Below, piece after piece: positions 31,279 through 44,154 of a stretch of DNA of 64,000 bases. Origin of the DNA: Tretioscincus oriximinensis (Eukaryota; Chordata; Lepidosauria; Squamata; Gymnophthalmidae); contig JAJVDF010000165.1 of the NCBI GenBank assembly GCA_022410635.1, positions 1,996,367 through 2,060,366 of the forward strand, in the 5' to 3' direction. The notes beneath the pieces are model-generated. The model ran no database searches and was not told the DNA's origin. It saw nothing but the letters and a program-made list of their open reading frames with translations. Both the position numbers and the translations under genes were made by a program. Numbering within the stretch: position 1 is the stretch's first letter; each line of letters begins with the position of its first letter.

Positions 31279-31692
31279 TAAAAACATAAGAACATAAGAA
31301 GAGCCATACTGGATCAGGCCACAGCCCATCAAGTCCAGCATTCTGTGTAACACAGAGACCCACCAGATGCACCTGGGCAGTCCGAACAGAGGAAAGCAAA
31401 ATGTGCACCTGTTCATGACTCCCTGCAAATGGTATTTCAGGAGTCCTTCATGTTGCTCCATCCTGGAGACAATATCCAGACATCCATCCTAGTACCCATT
31501 TATACCGTTGGTGTCCATAAACCTGTCTAGTCCTGTTAGCTACCACCACCTCTTCAGGAAGTAAATTCCACAGGCCGATAACTCTCTGGGTGAAAAAATA
31601 CTTTCCTTTGTCTGTTCTCACTTTTCTACCCATCAGTTTTAAGGAGTTCCCTCTGGTCCTAGTGTTGTGTGATAGAGAGAACATTTTTTCAA
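31279..31692 (-). mobile_element. CR1-clade LINE 3' fragment with internal deletion
   Basis: On the minus strand it begins in MFSLSHNTRTRG and ends in CTTCTTATGTTCTTATG. Relative to 8452 it lacks about 24 bp just after CTAACAG, removing the residues around SLDSF and shifting the frame. Confidence 0.88.
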
Positions 31693-31699
31693 GGCAGGA

Positions 31700-34600
31700 A
31701 GGCTGGTTTTAGTAGCATTTGGAGGATTAAAGTTTCCCATCCTTTCTGTAAAAGAAAGGGGCCTTTTTTCTTGCTGTATTAAAAAGCCTTGTTTTCTTCA
31801 GACTATGGCCACCTCCACATGATGTGTTAAAATGCTCAATGGTGTTAAAATTTGGAATAATCCATTGAGGATCCATGTATTTTACTCTCATACTTTCTGG
31901 ACAATCAACACATATGACTGTAAATCGACATGAAATCTGTGAGACAGCTAACAAAGAAGTAAATACAGAGCATGCTCAACCAGCAATTCTTCCTGGTATC
32001 ATTACGTTACACAGGATGGCTTCTTGCTTCTGCAGCTGCAGGCATGGTAATTTTGCAAATATTGTGCAATATTTTACAATATTGTGGGCCAAAGGACTTT
32101 TTTCTGGGTACTTTGCAAAATCTCCATTAACATGTGGGGCTGAGACATTGTGATGTTGCCACCATCATGGTAGAAAAATCTTGTGTCCCTGCAGCTTTTA
32201 TCTCAGAATAGGAACCTGCCACCTGGATGCTATTGCAGACTATGGATGACGGCTATCTATTCCAAGAAATAATCTGGAACAGGTTCCGGTGCAGAAAGGA
32301 CCAAAGTAAAAAAGGTTAAAGATCCATTTACTCTGAAACACCAGAAAGCAGGAGTCCATAGGAAGGTAGCCAACCAGATCCTTTTAAGGGAAACATCTTC
32401 ACAGAAGTTTATTTATGGAAGAATTTCATCATACTTTACAAAGGATTAGGAGTCCTCATTTGGACTGTATGACTCAGTTTAGGCTTTTTTTTTAGTTGAA
32501 ATAAAAATGTGATAGTTTTCAATAAATAACAAAACCCAAAAGTGTATATATTCCAGATTTTTTAAATAGCTATTATGAAGATGACACGCTATCATCTTCA
32601 AAATGATCAGTATCGTTTATTTTCCTTACTCTGCTTGTTTAGTGGATTTAGTTAGATTTATTCCCAGATATAGCAGTAATTTATTTGTTGCATTTGTTTT
32701 CTTCATTTTGTCTAACAGTCCCAGAGCAAATAGCATCATAGAAAAATGACATATTTACAAAAATGTTATATATACATATTTGAAAAAGAAATATTACACA
32801 CTAGTTCAAGTGAGGGAATGGCAGGATGAAAGAGGCATGTACTGTATAGTTGCTTCTCCTCTTTTATTAAGCCCTGATCACACTTTGACTTTTAAATCTT
32901 CTTTAGTTCTACAGTGTTCAAATATGCTTGTTCTAATATGTCCATCTCTGAAATGTCATCTAATCAAACCTGTGTTGGCTACCCAGAGACCTTCTCAGGG
33001 GTATAAGAATAAATGAATGAATAAACAAACAAACAAATAAATAATAGGTTCCTTCAGTTTCCGCTGAAGTCCTGCTCCACATTTCCACTCTGTTGGGAAC
33101 AGACTTCATTGTTTAGCAGAAAAAGAAATAATTTTTGCCAAATTCTTCTGAGCAGGTGTAATTGTATTGGGGGGAGGGGCAAAAATGTTCATGCTGACAC
33201 AGTACTTAAAAAGTTGTATAAAACAGCCTAGTTGGTCCACAATCACTGATTCCAAACACAGGATGGGGAGTGCAGAAACAGTTTAAAGCTACCTTAGACC
33301 CTTCCTGTGTGGGTAGAACCAACCACTGTTGTTTGTGTGTCAGCTCAAATCCACATCAGTCCAAGAATTGCAACAAATCTGATGTATTATTTGAATTATG
33401 AATACTTGGATGAAAGTTCCTAGTATCTTGGGCACTGTTAGATGCATTTTAGACTGCATTTTCATCAGTTACTGAGAATGTCCCTCTGATAATGCTAAAC
33501 ACAGCTGCATTCACTGTTTTCATTTGTTCACTAGTCAGCCACACTATATGCATTCTTGTTTGGGAGAAACAGGCAGGGTGCTTCTAAATGCCATTTTTAG
33601 GGAGTCAAGAAGAACAAATGAAGGCTTTGCCTATTGCTGCTGCTTGAGAATGAGGCAGAATAGTGAATTTGTAATCCAATTGATCAGGACTCCTCTTAAA
33701 TTCTTTGGACCACTGGCCTATTTGATAGTCACAGTCAACTGCAACTGCTGGTATTCCCAATCAGGAGCCTTCTGATTTGGGATTATGATTCATCTAAGGC
33801 AAACAAGATGGGCAGACACATAGATCAACATTATTGTGCAGATCTATGCTGCTTACTATCTTACTACATTGTGATTAAAGGCCCATGCAGAAAAAGTATT
33901 TCATCCCTCTCTCATGCTAAAATACACAAATAATCTATTTTGAATGGAATAAATGCCTTTCCTGCACTTTTGAGCTTCTTCTACCTTAAAGAGTTATGCC
34001 TTGTTAATAGAAGAGAAGCTATTTTAAACATGTTTTAATAATTAGCCATTCTTTCAGGACTAAGAATTTTTTTAAAATCAAGATATCTTATCTTAGAATG
34101 GTTCATAACTACCTATAACCATTTCCTTTAAGTCTTGCCACTGTGTTTTGGAGATAAAATCCATTTGAGTTCCTGGAAACCAAATTACAGTGTGATACAT
34201 CATAGCCTGTTTCATCTTGCAGCTGTTTAAAGTTTTCTTCTTCTCCTTCCTCAGTTCAGTATTCTGCACTGGAAACTTCCAGATATATTTGTCCAGCTTC
34301 AGATACCTTTTCCCTTTCTCTCTCACTCTCTCTCAATTAATTATCATTTATAATATTAACATCTGCCCTCAATCAGTTGCTATCTGTCTCTTGTCAAATT
34401 TTACTTAATTGTTTACTCTGAGGTATATCAAATATGTGTTGCTAACTTTGTGGATTTCCTCTTTTCTACATTTGATGAATTGTTGTTTTATTGTTGTTGG
34501 TGAAGGAAGAGGACAAAGATGGGAATAAAAACAATAACATCAGTCGTTCCATATGGTTTGTGTGCCAAATCTATCATATCTAGGAAGCTGAATAGGAATT

Positions 34601-35245
34601 AGACCTCAGAAGATGCAAGCTTTCCCAGTTACATTATGAAACCATTTTATTTTTTTTCTTTCGTAATTTTCTGACCGAAGTATAATTATACTTTAAATGC
34701 TGTTGGTAGAATCCTAAGTTGTATCCCCATTGGGCCTTCAAGTGTATTTCAGATCATATGACTGGGTGAGGGTAGGTTAACGTGAATCTGCTGCCATTAG
34801 GAGAGGGGCAATGGAAGAGGAAGACCCAGGAAATTTTGTTCCTAACCTAGATAACATTAGTAACTCTGTGCTGTAAAACAGCAAATTCAGGTCATTTGGA
34901 TTTATCTTCTGTCAGCAATCTAAATAGAATTAGGGGTGAATGTTTGCACATCAGAGGGTTCATGTCAAACTTAACATTTTAGGTTTGATGCTATTCCTTT
35001 AAGTAAAAATGAAATACTAACTCAAGCTCTTCCTGTATTGAAGCTCTTTCCGAGATATATCTTGAAATGGAAGTCCACATGCTGGTGCAGACTATAGAAA
35101 ACCTTGAATGAGGTCTATCATAATCTGTACAACATGAGCACTGCAGACATCCATTCAAAGATTTGCTAGTAGAATAAGGTTCAGTGCATAAAGGGGCCAT
35201 ACCGAAAGTAAAAATATAAGCACTGAGGAGTCAACACCTTGTTTT
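31700..35245. other. Long unassigned stretch
   Basis: Contents seen: an ATAA/ACAA simple repeat at 33013-33045 after a short SINE-like tail, a CT-rich run near 34316-34334, and a very short CR1-tail-like block (AGGCAGGGTGCTTCTAAATG) at about 33572. No gene was supported. Confidence 0.4.
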
Positions 35246-35250
35246 AAATA

Positions 35251-35328
35251 TACTGCTCAAAACAATTAAGGAAACACCTTAATGTACACAGTTATGTTAA
35301 AGTGTTCCTTTAATTGTTTTGAGCAGTA
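35251..35328. mobile_element. Tc1/mariner-like hairpin MITE
   Basis: TACTGCTCAAAACAATTAAG at the left and its inverse CTTTAATTGTTTTGAGCAGTA at the right form a nearly complete 78-bp hairpin bounded by TA. TA target sites and this terminal style are typical of Tc1/mariner elements. There is no coding sequence. Confidence 0.8.
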
Positions 35329-35429
35329 TATTTTATTAATTTTTGTTCTAGTGGGATACCTGTTTACATATTGATGCTAATTCCTTTGAACTGCAAAATA
35401 GAACAGTATGTTTTCACTTTCCATTTTTC

Positions 35430-37424
35430 CGTATGGGAATATGCTACCGGCCTTCTAACCAAACACCTGAAAGTGATACTCATTTGGAATATGAAGATAT
35501 TGAAGTTTCCAAAAAGGGAAGGATAGTAATAATGGGAGACTTCAACTATCCACACATTGATTGGGCAAACTCTTGTTCAACTCATGAAAAAGAAATAAAA
35601 TTGCTTCCTAGAACAGGTGGTTTTAGAACCAACCAGTGGCAAAGGAATCCTAGATTTAGTCCTAAGTAATGAACAGGACCTGATACAAGATGTAACTGTA
35701 ACTGATCCCATAGGAAACAATGACCACAAAACAATAACTTTCAACTTGAACGTGGATAGAAAATTATCAAGCAGTTCTAACACAGAAACCTTCAACTTTC
35801 ACAGAGGAAATTTTCCCAAAATGAGGAAAATGATAAAAAGAAAATTAAAAGGAAAAGTGAGAAAAGCCCAGTCCCTTCAAAAAGCGTGGAAATTGTTTGT
35901 AAATACGATATTGGAAGCTCAAATAAAATGGATTCCCAAGAGAAGAAAGGGCCCTGCCAAGTCCAAGAAGACACCTGTATGGCTTACCTCTGCAGTAAGG
36001 GAAGTCATTAGAATGAAGAGAAAGTCATTTAAAAATGGAAGGCTTATCTTAGTGAGCAGAACAGAAGGGGGCACAAACTGTGGCAAACAAAATGCAAAAA
36101 AACTTTGAGGAGCACATTGCAAAGCACATTAAAAGAAATAATATGGACTTTTTCAAGGCAGACACAAGATAATAGAAAAACAGTAGTCTGCCTTCTGGTG
36201 TGAGCTTCTGTTCAGCCCACAAGGAAGGATTTTAGGGCATGGTCGCAGATTTCATTTGCTCACCCACGCCAGACTTGTGTTTCTGCCTGCTATGTTTAGG
36301 CAGCAAACAAGGAATACAGACTCCTCGGCCTGTGCCTCATGACACATAGTACCAGTAGATTGGAGGTTAGCTAACACCAATCTTCAAAAAAGAATCCCAG
36401 GGTGATCCTGGAAATTATAGACCCATCAGTTTAACATCAGTTCCAGGTAAAGAGTTGGAAACCATAATTAAGAACAAAATTACTAAACACATGGAGAAGC
36501 ATGCATTATTGAATGAAACTCAGCATGGCTTCTGCAAAGGTAAATCATGCCTTACTAATTTGCTAGAATTGTTTTAGAGTGTTAACAAGCATGTAGATAA
36601 AGGGGATCCAGTTGATATTGTCTATCTAGATTTTCAGAAGGCTTTTCATCAAAGGCTTCTAAAAAAGCTCCACACTCATGGTATAAGAGGACAGATTTTG
36701 TCCTGAATTGGAAACTGGCTAAAAGATAGAAAACAGAGGGTAGTAATAAATGGATAGTTCTCTGAGTGGAAAGAGGTAAGAAGTGGGGTACCCCAGAGGT
36801 CCGTGCTGGGACTTTGCTTTTCAATATATTCATAAACAATCTGGATGCCAAAGTAAATAGTGAAGTAGCCAAGTTCACTGATGACACTAAACTGTTCAGA
36901 GTAGTGAAAACTGAAAATGATTGTAAGGCACTCCAGAGTGATCTAATGAAATTGGGTGAGTGGGCATCAAAGACGCAAATGCACTTCAATTTAAGCAAGT
37001 GCAAGGTCATGCACATTGGGGCAAAGAACCCCAACTACTTCTACCATCTGAGGGGAACCAAGCTTTCTATAACTGAGCAAGAAAAGGATCTTGGTATCTT
37101 GGTGGACAATTCGATGAAGATGTCAACCCAGTGTGCAGTAGCAGCAAAAACAGGCAAATTCCATGTTGGGGATAATTAGGAAAGGAATAAAAAACAAGCC
37201 AGCAAATGTTGTTTTGCCTCTTTATAAATCTGTGGTGAGGCCACATTTGGAATACTGTGTTCAATTCTGGTCACCACATCTCAAGAGGGATATTGTGGAA
37301 CTAGAGAAGGTGCAGAAAAGAGCATGTTCAGGCTGCCCAGGTGCATCTGTTGGACCTCTGGACTCAGAATGCTGGACTAGATGGGCTGTGGCCTGATCCA
37401 GTATGGCTCTTCCTATGTTCTTAA
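35430..37424 (+). mobile_element. CR1-clade LINE, internally deleted
   Basis: Endonuclease C-terminal part (GICYRP, IVIMGDFNYPHIDW, NDHKTI) is followed by a Lys-rich linker (35820-36110), RT fragments (YRPISLTS region at about 36415, GTLLFNIFINNL, FTDDTKLF) and the LGILVDNSMKMSTQCA block. It ends in a shortened 3' tail (TTCCTATGTTCTTAAG). The RT YADD-type site reads FTDD, so a key neighbour residue is altered. Many stops and frameshifts occur. A stretch at about 36180-36358 does not look like CR1. A deletion near 37322 joins ORF2 directly to the tail. Confidence 0.88.
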
Positions 37425-37429
37425 GTAAG

Positions 37430-38120
37430 AAATGAACTCCATTCTCTAAAAAGTTCTTCACTCAACTATTTTTATCCTTAAAAGGTATGTTGTACAAAAA
37501 TGTTATTGATGCAGACAAATTCTTATCTTTGTCTAAGTAAAGGAATTTAGTACTTCTTTCTCAAGGGTCTGGTTGACTTTAGTTTTAAGTGTGGTGATCT
37601 AAAGCTATTGTTAAGAGGTATCCAAAATGTTCTTAATTTTTTTTTTCTTTATCTGTTAGGCACAAAAAAGAAAAAAAGTGTTTCAGTCAATCATTCTGCT
37701 GTAATTTCCAACAAAGTCACAGCTAATTGTAAAAAAAGAAACAAACTATACCTGAGAAGAAAAAGACTACTTTTAAAAATTAAAATTAATTTTAAGTGGC
37801 CATTCTTGCATTCCAATTTTATAAGCATTGTAGTACAAGAAAATCCCTCAACAGTGGCAAGGTGTGATAAACTTTGCTTTATTTGAACAAAATAATTTAT
37901 GGCACTTCTGTCAAAGCATGATAAATATATATGTCACCTGACACAGTTTCACAAATTCATTTAAATTGTTTGGTTACTTGACACCATCTCTTGGAAACAG
38001 TATAGAGTAAGGATGATTCTACACTGGCATCAGTATGTGTACCATGATCCTCTCTTCCACACTGGTGCTATCTAAGGGACATTCTGGTTTTCTAAACTTG
38101 TGAATCTCTTTTTACTTTGT
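37430..38120. other. AT-rich stretch, nothing recognised
   Basis: The Lys-rich frame at 37608-37886 reflects A-rich composition. Confidence 0.4.
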
Positions 38121-38121
38121 G

Positions 38122-38330
38122 TCAATCCAGTGTGCAGCAGAAGAAAAACAACAAATTCATTGAGTAATGGGCAGTATTCCCGAAATACTATTTGTAGTGA
38201 GTGAAAAACAGGTGTGGGTTTTGCCTTCAGACTACACAGGTGCAATTGGAGGGTCACTGTGTGAGACAGAACACTGGACTAGATGGACTCTGGCCCCATT
38301 CAGCAGGTTTCCTTTTATGTTCCTATGTCT
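38122..38330 (+). mobile_element. CR1 3' tail, diverged
   Basis: CAGTGTGCAGCAGAAG, then a jump to the 3' UTR (ACACTGGACTAGATGGACTC, CCTTTTATGTTCCTATG). An older, internally deleted copy. Confidence 0.7.
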
Positions 38331-38943
38331 TATTTTTCTCCCTTCTACTTTAATAGGTGTCCCTACATTAAGTATTTCTCAATATTTTCCAGCAGGAGAC
38401 AAAATCAGTCCACCAAACTAATCCTTCCTTTCTGTATAATTCTGAAACTGTCAGTCTGCTGTTCTTTTGTTCAGACACCTCAGTAATGTCACTTGCAGCT
38501 GGAGAGAGAATAAACATGGAGAGACGTTATTTCGCCCTTTGCTTAACTGGCTTTCATCCTCCTGAATGATCTCTCACATCTTGAGCAAAACTATTGCTAA
38601 TGAAGACTTGCAGGCCAGAGTTAAAGACTAATTTGCACTGACTTGCCATATATTTGCCATATAAGTTTCCAGTTTTTAGCCAGAACGTAATACACCTTTC
38701 TTTAAAAAGGGTTTATTTTCATTGAAAAAAAATTATATTGCAACAATTCCATAATATCATTTGCAGCTTCCAGGGAAAGCAAGCAGCAAAGCAAAAGGGG
38801 GGAAAAAACTCAAACTGACCCACCCTAATCCAAATGGTATGTTATTTGTTACAATTCTATATCCATTTGTACATAATAGGGAAGGCTTTAGAAACAATTT
38901 TACAACTTCAGCCCACTCCCCTTTCCTTCACATAATTTATTAA

Positions 38944-39138
38944 TTTCAGATAAATAGCCTTGTTAGTCCGGTAGAAAGTCCAGCAAAGGGGCTAGTAGCA
39001 CTTAGAGGCTAACAGGAGAAAAATGGGTGCCATAAGCTTTCGTACACACATTTGCATCTCAAGAGGTAGACGTGTCTAACAAAGCTTATGCAACCCACTT
39101 TTCTCCTGTGACACAAGTGCTACTGCCCCCTTTGCTAG
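38944..39138. mobile_element. Foldback element with 12-bp direct flanks, second full copy
   Basis: It has the same architecture as 3445-3653: AAGTCCAGCAAAGGGGCTAG at the left and its inverse near 39115-39138. A perfect ATAATTTATTAA flanks it at 38932-38943 and 39139-39150. Confidence 0.75.
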
Positions 39139-39154
39139 ATAATTTATTAACTTC

Positions 39155-40260
39155 TACTTATGTTTGATTGAGATTGGTGTAGATTGCCCCATCATTTTTT
39201 TCTGCATTCAAGCACTAGCTCAGATTTCATACTATCAATTGATAGTCCATTTTGTACTCTTCCCATTCCCAAACCAATGTGGAGTGGTCAGCAGAAATTA
39301 AATGTTCCATTAAATAATTGTCATTGTCTTCCAGCTGTATTTCATAAGGTCATGAACTGGCCAGGGTACCAGCTTGCCTGATGGCTAGTGGACCTCTAAT
39401 GAAGTAGGCCTTGCCTGGCAAGTGTGGCCATCTTATGGAGAAGGTCCCACCTGCTTGCTTTTGCTTTTATCTTCATTTTAATCATGCGAGTCTGTGACAC
39501 TCTTTGCACATGTGCAATCATGCCTGGTAGCTCAGCTGTAGCTAGGCAGGGAGTTGGCACATGGGGTTGGGCTTGGCAGTTACCAGGTACATGTGCACAT
39601 GCTGTCATGCCGTGTTCCATGCCGCTGCAGTACCATCCAATTTGTGTGGGCCCTTTGACTCCCAGTCTACTACTACTGCAAGTAACCATTTCTCTTTGGG
39701 AGGGAGGATGCCTCTTTATCTAACCTTGTTTTCTGTCTACAGGAATATAGCTTGGGGACTAGTCTGCATGTTTTGTAACAGGTGTGTTTGCATGTGGACA
39801 CAACTCAGCTTTGTCTTTAACTGTGAATATCAGCATTTCAGTACTTGGACAGCTCTGAGTTCTGCTCCAAACTCTGCAGAGGCAATTGCTTCCATTCGCA
39901 GCTGAACATGGAAGCTACGCTAACTTGAACTGGAAGCATTGTGACTGAATTTGTTATATATGACAGCAACATCATATGTAAAGCAACCGATTGGCATTTG
40001 CATCAGCACAGCATGTTGTTTCACTTCTAATGTGGATCTAGCTGCTGAACTCCAATGTATTTGGCTGCAGCTCAGCTACTCCAAGCTTAAAGCATATTAA
40101 CAAATGCGCTTTAAGACAAATAAGGGCAAAAAGAGTCTCAGAAGAAACTAGACATCCAAAGGTGGATAAAGAGGAATGTTTTAATTTATGAATCCATCAC
40201 ATTTTGTAAATCTCTGAAGATGAAGCAACTCACTAAGGCCTTTTACCCTTGCAACAAAGA
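39155..40260. other. Unassigned stretch
   Basis: The overlapping frames at 39396-39905 are open on both strands, Cys/His- and Ala-rich, and show no splice context. I see nothing I can support as a gene. Confidence 0.4.
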
Positions 40261-40263
40261 ACA

Positions 40264-40385
40264 GATATCACAAGTACATAAGAATAGCCATACTGAGTTG
40301 GGCCAGAGCTCATCTAATCCAGCATTCTGTCTCACCCAGAGGCCCACCAGATGCACCTGGGCTACCATAAAATCATGAAAGCTCC
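40264..40385 (-). mobile_element. CR1 3' tail fragment
   Basis: TACATAAGAATAGCCATACT and CAGCATTCTGTCTCACCCAG in the antisense order of the CR1 3' UTR. Confidence 0.75.
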
Positions 40386-40535
40386 AGCTGTAATGGTTGT
40401 GAAAAAGAGGACATTTCAGGAGATACTGCATGCATTATAAGGTGAATCTACTAAAACTTCTCTTTCCCATATTCATTAAACTGAACCCTTCATCCAGATG
40501 GACTAATGCCTCAGTATTAGCAGAAGAGTATCTTA

Positions 40536-40640
40536 CATAAGAACATAATAGAAGTCATGCTAAATTGGGTTAGGGGCCATCTAGTCAAACATTCAGTCTC
40601 ACCCAATGGCCCACCAATGGCACCACTTTGTTCCTAAACC
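40536..40640 (-). mobile_element. CR1 3' tail fragment, diverged
   Basis: TTACATAAGAACATAATAGA followed by CTAGTCAAACATTCAGTCTC and GGCCCACCAATGGCACC. It sits about 150 bp from another tail in the same orientation. Confidence 0.65.
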
Positions 40641-40644
40641 TCCT

Positions 40645-43390
40645 TCTGTTATTTCTGGGGTAGCAACAAACATCCCACCTTCCATCAATATGACTTGGGG
40701 AAGGGAATAATTGTCTGTTAATGGAGATATAGCTTTAAGACACTTTTGTCCAGTTTTCCTGTATTGCTCATGGGTTATTGGCCTGTCAGCAAAACGCTAC
40801 TAAAATATGTATATGTGCTTTTTCTGAAAATGTAAGGACTTTGGATGATTAATACTCCTAAAGCACATCCGTCTTCAAAATATGGACACATCAATCTTCA
40901 GTAGCTGCCCAAAAGCACATTTTCTTGGAATTAAGATTTGTAGAAAATTGTGGCAGTTGTCTGACATGTGGTTTTATTTACAAGGGTGCAGAAAATCACA
41001 GCCTTAATAGTCTTAACAAATTCTGCTTTTCTTCATTAAGCTTCAGATAAGACAGTTAAGCTATCCTGGATTCTAAAAAACAAATCTAGGTTGCTCTTTC
41101 ACAAAACAGTTCATACAAAAATAAGCTCATCTTTAAGTTATGATCATTGGGGTTTCATCTTACATTGTGCAGTATGAAATTTCAAATAAATTGTGAAACA
41201 GTCCCAAACACACACATCTCTGAGATTCTCTAAGATAGTTTAGAGAATAGATTAGTACCCCAGCTTACTCTTCTTACCTAGAAATGATAGATGAGAGAAA
41301 GGTTGGTAGCCTGAGGGCCGTATCTCTTTTATTATGACTTATCAAAGCCCTATACTCTGTCCTGCAAATGAGTGTATCAGATACAATAGGTACTAGTGCT
41401 GAATGATTAATGTGGACATCATGTTCTGCTTGTTGGCTTTTGTACAAACCTCCTCAGTGAAGATGATTTCGAATGGGCCTTTAGTCCCAAGATTGCCATT
41501 GTATCATTGCCAGCTGCAGAAGAGTGGGTAGGTAGGCAAAGGAAGAAGAATGTGATGCAGAATAGTCTACAACTATGACATCTCTCTGTCCATGTAGCAG
41601 AAAAAGAGCTTCAAAATTTCCTTGGCAGTGGAAACATGCATACAGGACTGAGGATGAGGACAGTCCTTCTTCCAATTCTAATCCATCTTTTCGTGAATAA
41701 ACTGAGGAAGAGCAAATGTTTTGTGAATGATCCCACCAATGAACCATTTCTAAGCCACCTCAGAGGTATTATTATTATTTTTAATTTCTTGATCTTCTTT
41801 TTCCAATACTGGGCCAATGATGAAGGGCAGGATATAAATCATTTTAAATGAATGAATCAATCAATGAATCAATATTTTGAATTGCCAACAAGGATTTGGA
41901 TAGCAAAAGTTGGGTTTTGCTTTTCCTATCCCCTTCATACATATTCTTCACATATATTTCAATTCAGAGTTAAGCGCCTAATTTTTTTTGCACTTGGTAG
42001 TACTGTGATCTAGGAAGAGTCCAAAGGCGCCACTCTAGCACTGTATAAGTTCCACCTTTCCCTACGGTACTTCATTTGCACTGGATAAAATGAGACAATG
42101 GAATTAGATTAATCAGTATACAAGTGAATTTCTGGGAAATTATTTTTGGCACTGTCCCCAAAAGCACCTCTTGAAGTGATACCCACACTGCCAGAAAAGC
42201 TCCCTAGGAATTCTGAAGATTTTGCCATTCCTGACTTCAAAATGGATTTCAAAGCCAGAAGCTTTGTTGGTCTGGCATAGGCTACTTGAAATGCAAAAGC
42301 CTGCATTAGGTCTAGTCTGGTCCAATGTTGCCAGACTACATAGCACAATGCATGCAAACTCATAATATATGATTTCTGCCACACTGTGAATTTCAAACAA
42401 AGCTGCCAAGCAATGTATGCAAGGTTGGAGGCTCTCTGTTGAAGCTTACAATATATGTAACTTTGGGGGTTTTTTTTAGATAGAAACACTAACTGGCAAA
42501 CTGGAACAGGTGGGGCGTGGGCTGAATAGTGATTGGAAATGTGCATTTCATCATACCTACAACAGGGCCAGTATATTTCATGCTTCAAAGACACTTCTGG
42601 TATAAAGAAAATCATTTGCCTAAATGTTGCACTCTTACTATTCTATTGCTGCCATATGAACGTATGTCCCTTAATACAAATAGCTAACCAACTAACTAAA
42701 CAAACAGATGGAATGAGTGACACAAATGTTTCCCTAATGCAGTGCACAGAGCAGAGCAGAACACTTCTTCCGTATGATACAATCATATTACGCAGTTCCA
42801 AAGATGTTAAGCAAACGGGTGAAATACTTCAGACACTCCTGGGCAAAGTTATAGCCAGGAAAATTGACTCCAGGTCAGTCCAGCATTATTAAGTGTATTT
42901 ATCATTAGCAAAAGCCCAATAAAATATTTTCTCTGTGTGTCATCACTTGCGTTAACTACAAACCTGCAAAGAATCATCTTTGGGCTTGTTTCGACTGACT
43001 ACTAGTCTGTTACATAAATTTTAGTTTTCTTTGGCTGAGTTCAGGAATAGATTGTTTTACTGTACCGCACTGGCCTCAGCTTTGGCTTTATGATATTGAG
43101 AAAGCTACTTCAAGCTTTTAAGAATGAGTATGTGGAATTTTTAGGTTGGATTCTCAGAATATCGATCTATCCTAAGTTTGCAAAAGCAGCTGTAATATCA
43201 GTAATTAATACATTTTTGCTATTTCGTACTTTCACTTTGCTTAACATTTGCACAAATCAGAAGGCTGTATTAATATAGCTATAAGAAAAATAGTAACTAA
43301 CTATAGTAACATTAATAAAATTGATAATGGAAAAATAAGCACAAAGTAGTGTATATCAATAGTTACAATCCTAAAACAACTACAAAATCA
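40645..43390. other. Unassigned stretch
   Basis: A SINE-like 3' tail with TGAA/ATCA repeats lies at 41740-41880 (AAGCCACCTCAGAGG, GGGCAGGATATAAATC). The remainder, including open frames at 42109-42615 on the minus strand, shows no recognisable protein. Confidence 0.4.
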
Positions 43391-43394
43391 CAAG

Positions 43395-44150
43395 TTCTCC
43401 ATGGCATCTATGACCTCCTAAAGAATAGAGGAGTTCTCCTGGAGGAGAACTTATCTCTCTGAAACATGACCACCACCATTATCTTTCCCTCTATGGGTGG
43501 GGATGTATTGTGCGCATATAGTTTGGCCAAACAACCATTTTTCCGTACACCAATTGATTGTAAAGCCCATAATCGTATCCATAATAGGTTGAATGACTTC
43601 CCAAAAGATTTTTACCAGTTTGGATTTCCACAAGAGGTATAAGAAATCTCCACGGTCAGCACCAGAATGCCAACAGTTTGATCCTAAATTATTCACAAAA
43701 TGAGATAACTGTATGGGAGTTCGATACCACATTAATAAAAACTTTTTATATAACTCAATTACTTTGTTATATTGGTACTGTTGTGTATGGGATATTGAGT
43801 TCCTAATCGTACTAGAAGAGATATTAGTCAAGCTTAAACATTTGGCTATAACAATTTTGGAGAGATAATATTTCAAGCTAAGCAAATATTTGCATATCAG
43901 TCCAATAATGTTCTTCTGAGTATTAATTACATTATTAATTATAGCTTCCCATGGATTAAGTGGCTGCAATATTAATTGTTTTATCTGAGGTTTGGAGAGA
44001 TAACCTAATATTGCATTGAATATTAACCAATTGTTGGGGTGAATCTTGCTTATGGACTGAGTTTTGAAGATAGTCAATACTTCTTTTAAGTTCAAAAGGG
44101 CCCCATTGTGTCTGATCAGAAGTAGTGTGTTTTAACAACACTTTTTAAAA
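43395..44150 (-). mobile_element. L1-clade LINE fragment with intact 214-codon C-terminal frame
   Basis: The frame 44095-43451 carries the L1 ORF2 C-terminal pattern: LLMWYRTPIQLSHFVNN, a degenerate Cys/His/Trp segment (CWHSGADRGDFLYLLWKSK, with the usual second Cys and His positions lost), then FWEVIQPIMDTIMG. The RT and endonuclease domains are absent. The zinc-binding positions are not conserved, so this is a non-functional remnant despite the open frame. Confidence 0.8.
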
Positions 44151-44154
44151 AAAT

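Noticed and set aside
39396..39905. Overlapping open frames on both strands
   Set aside because: Open on both strands with no splice sites, homology or codon pattern that I can point to; probably chance in a less AT-rich patch.
42109..42615. 168-codon minus frame
   Set aside because: The translation shows no recognisable family or composition typical of coding DNA, and an overlapping frame is open on the same strand. There is no supporting signal.
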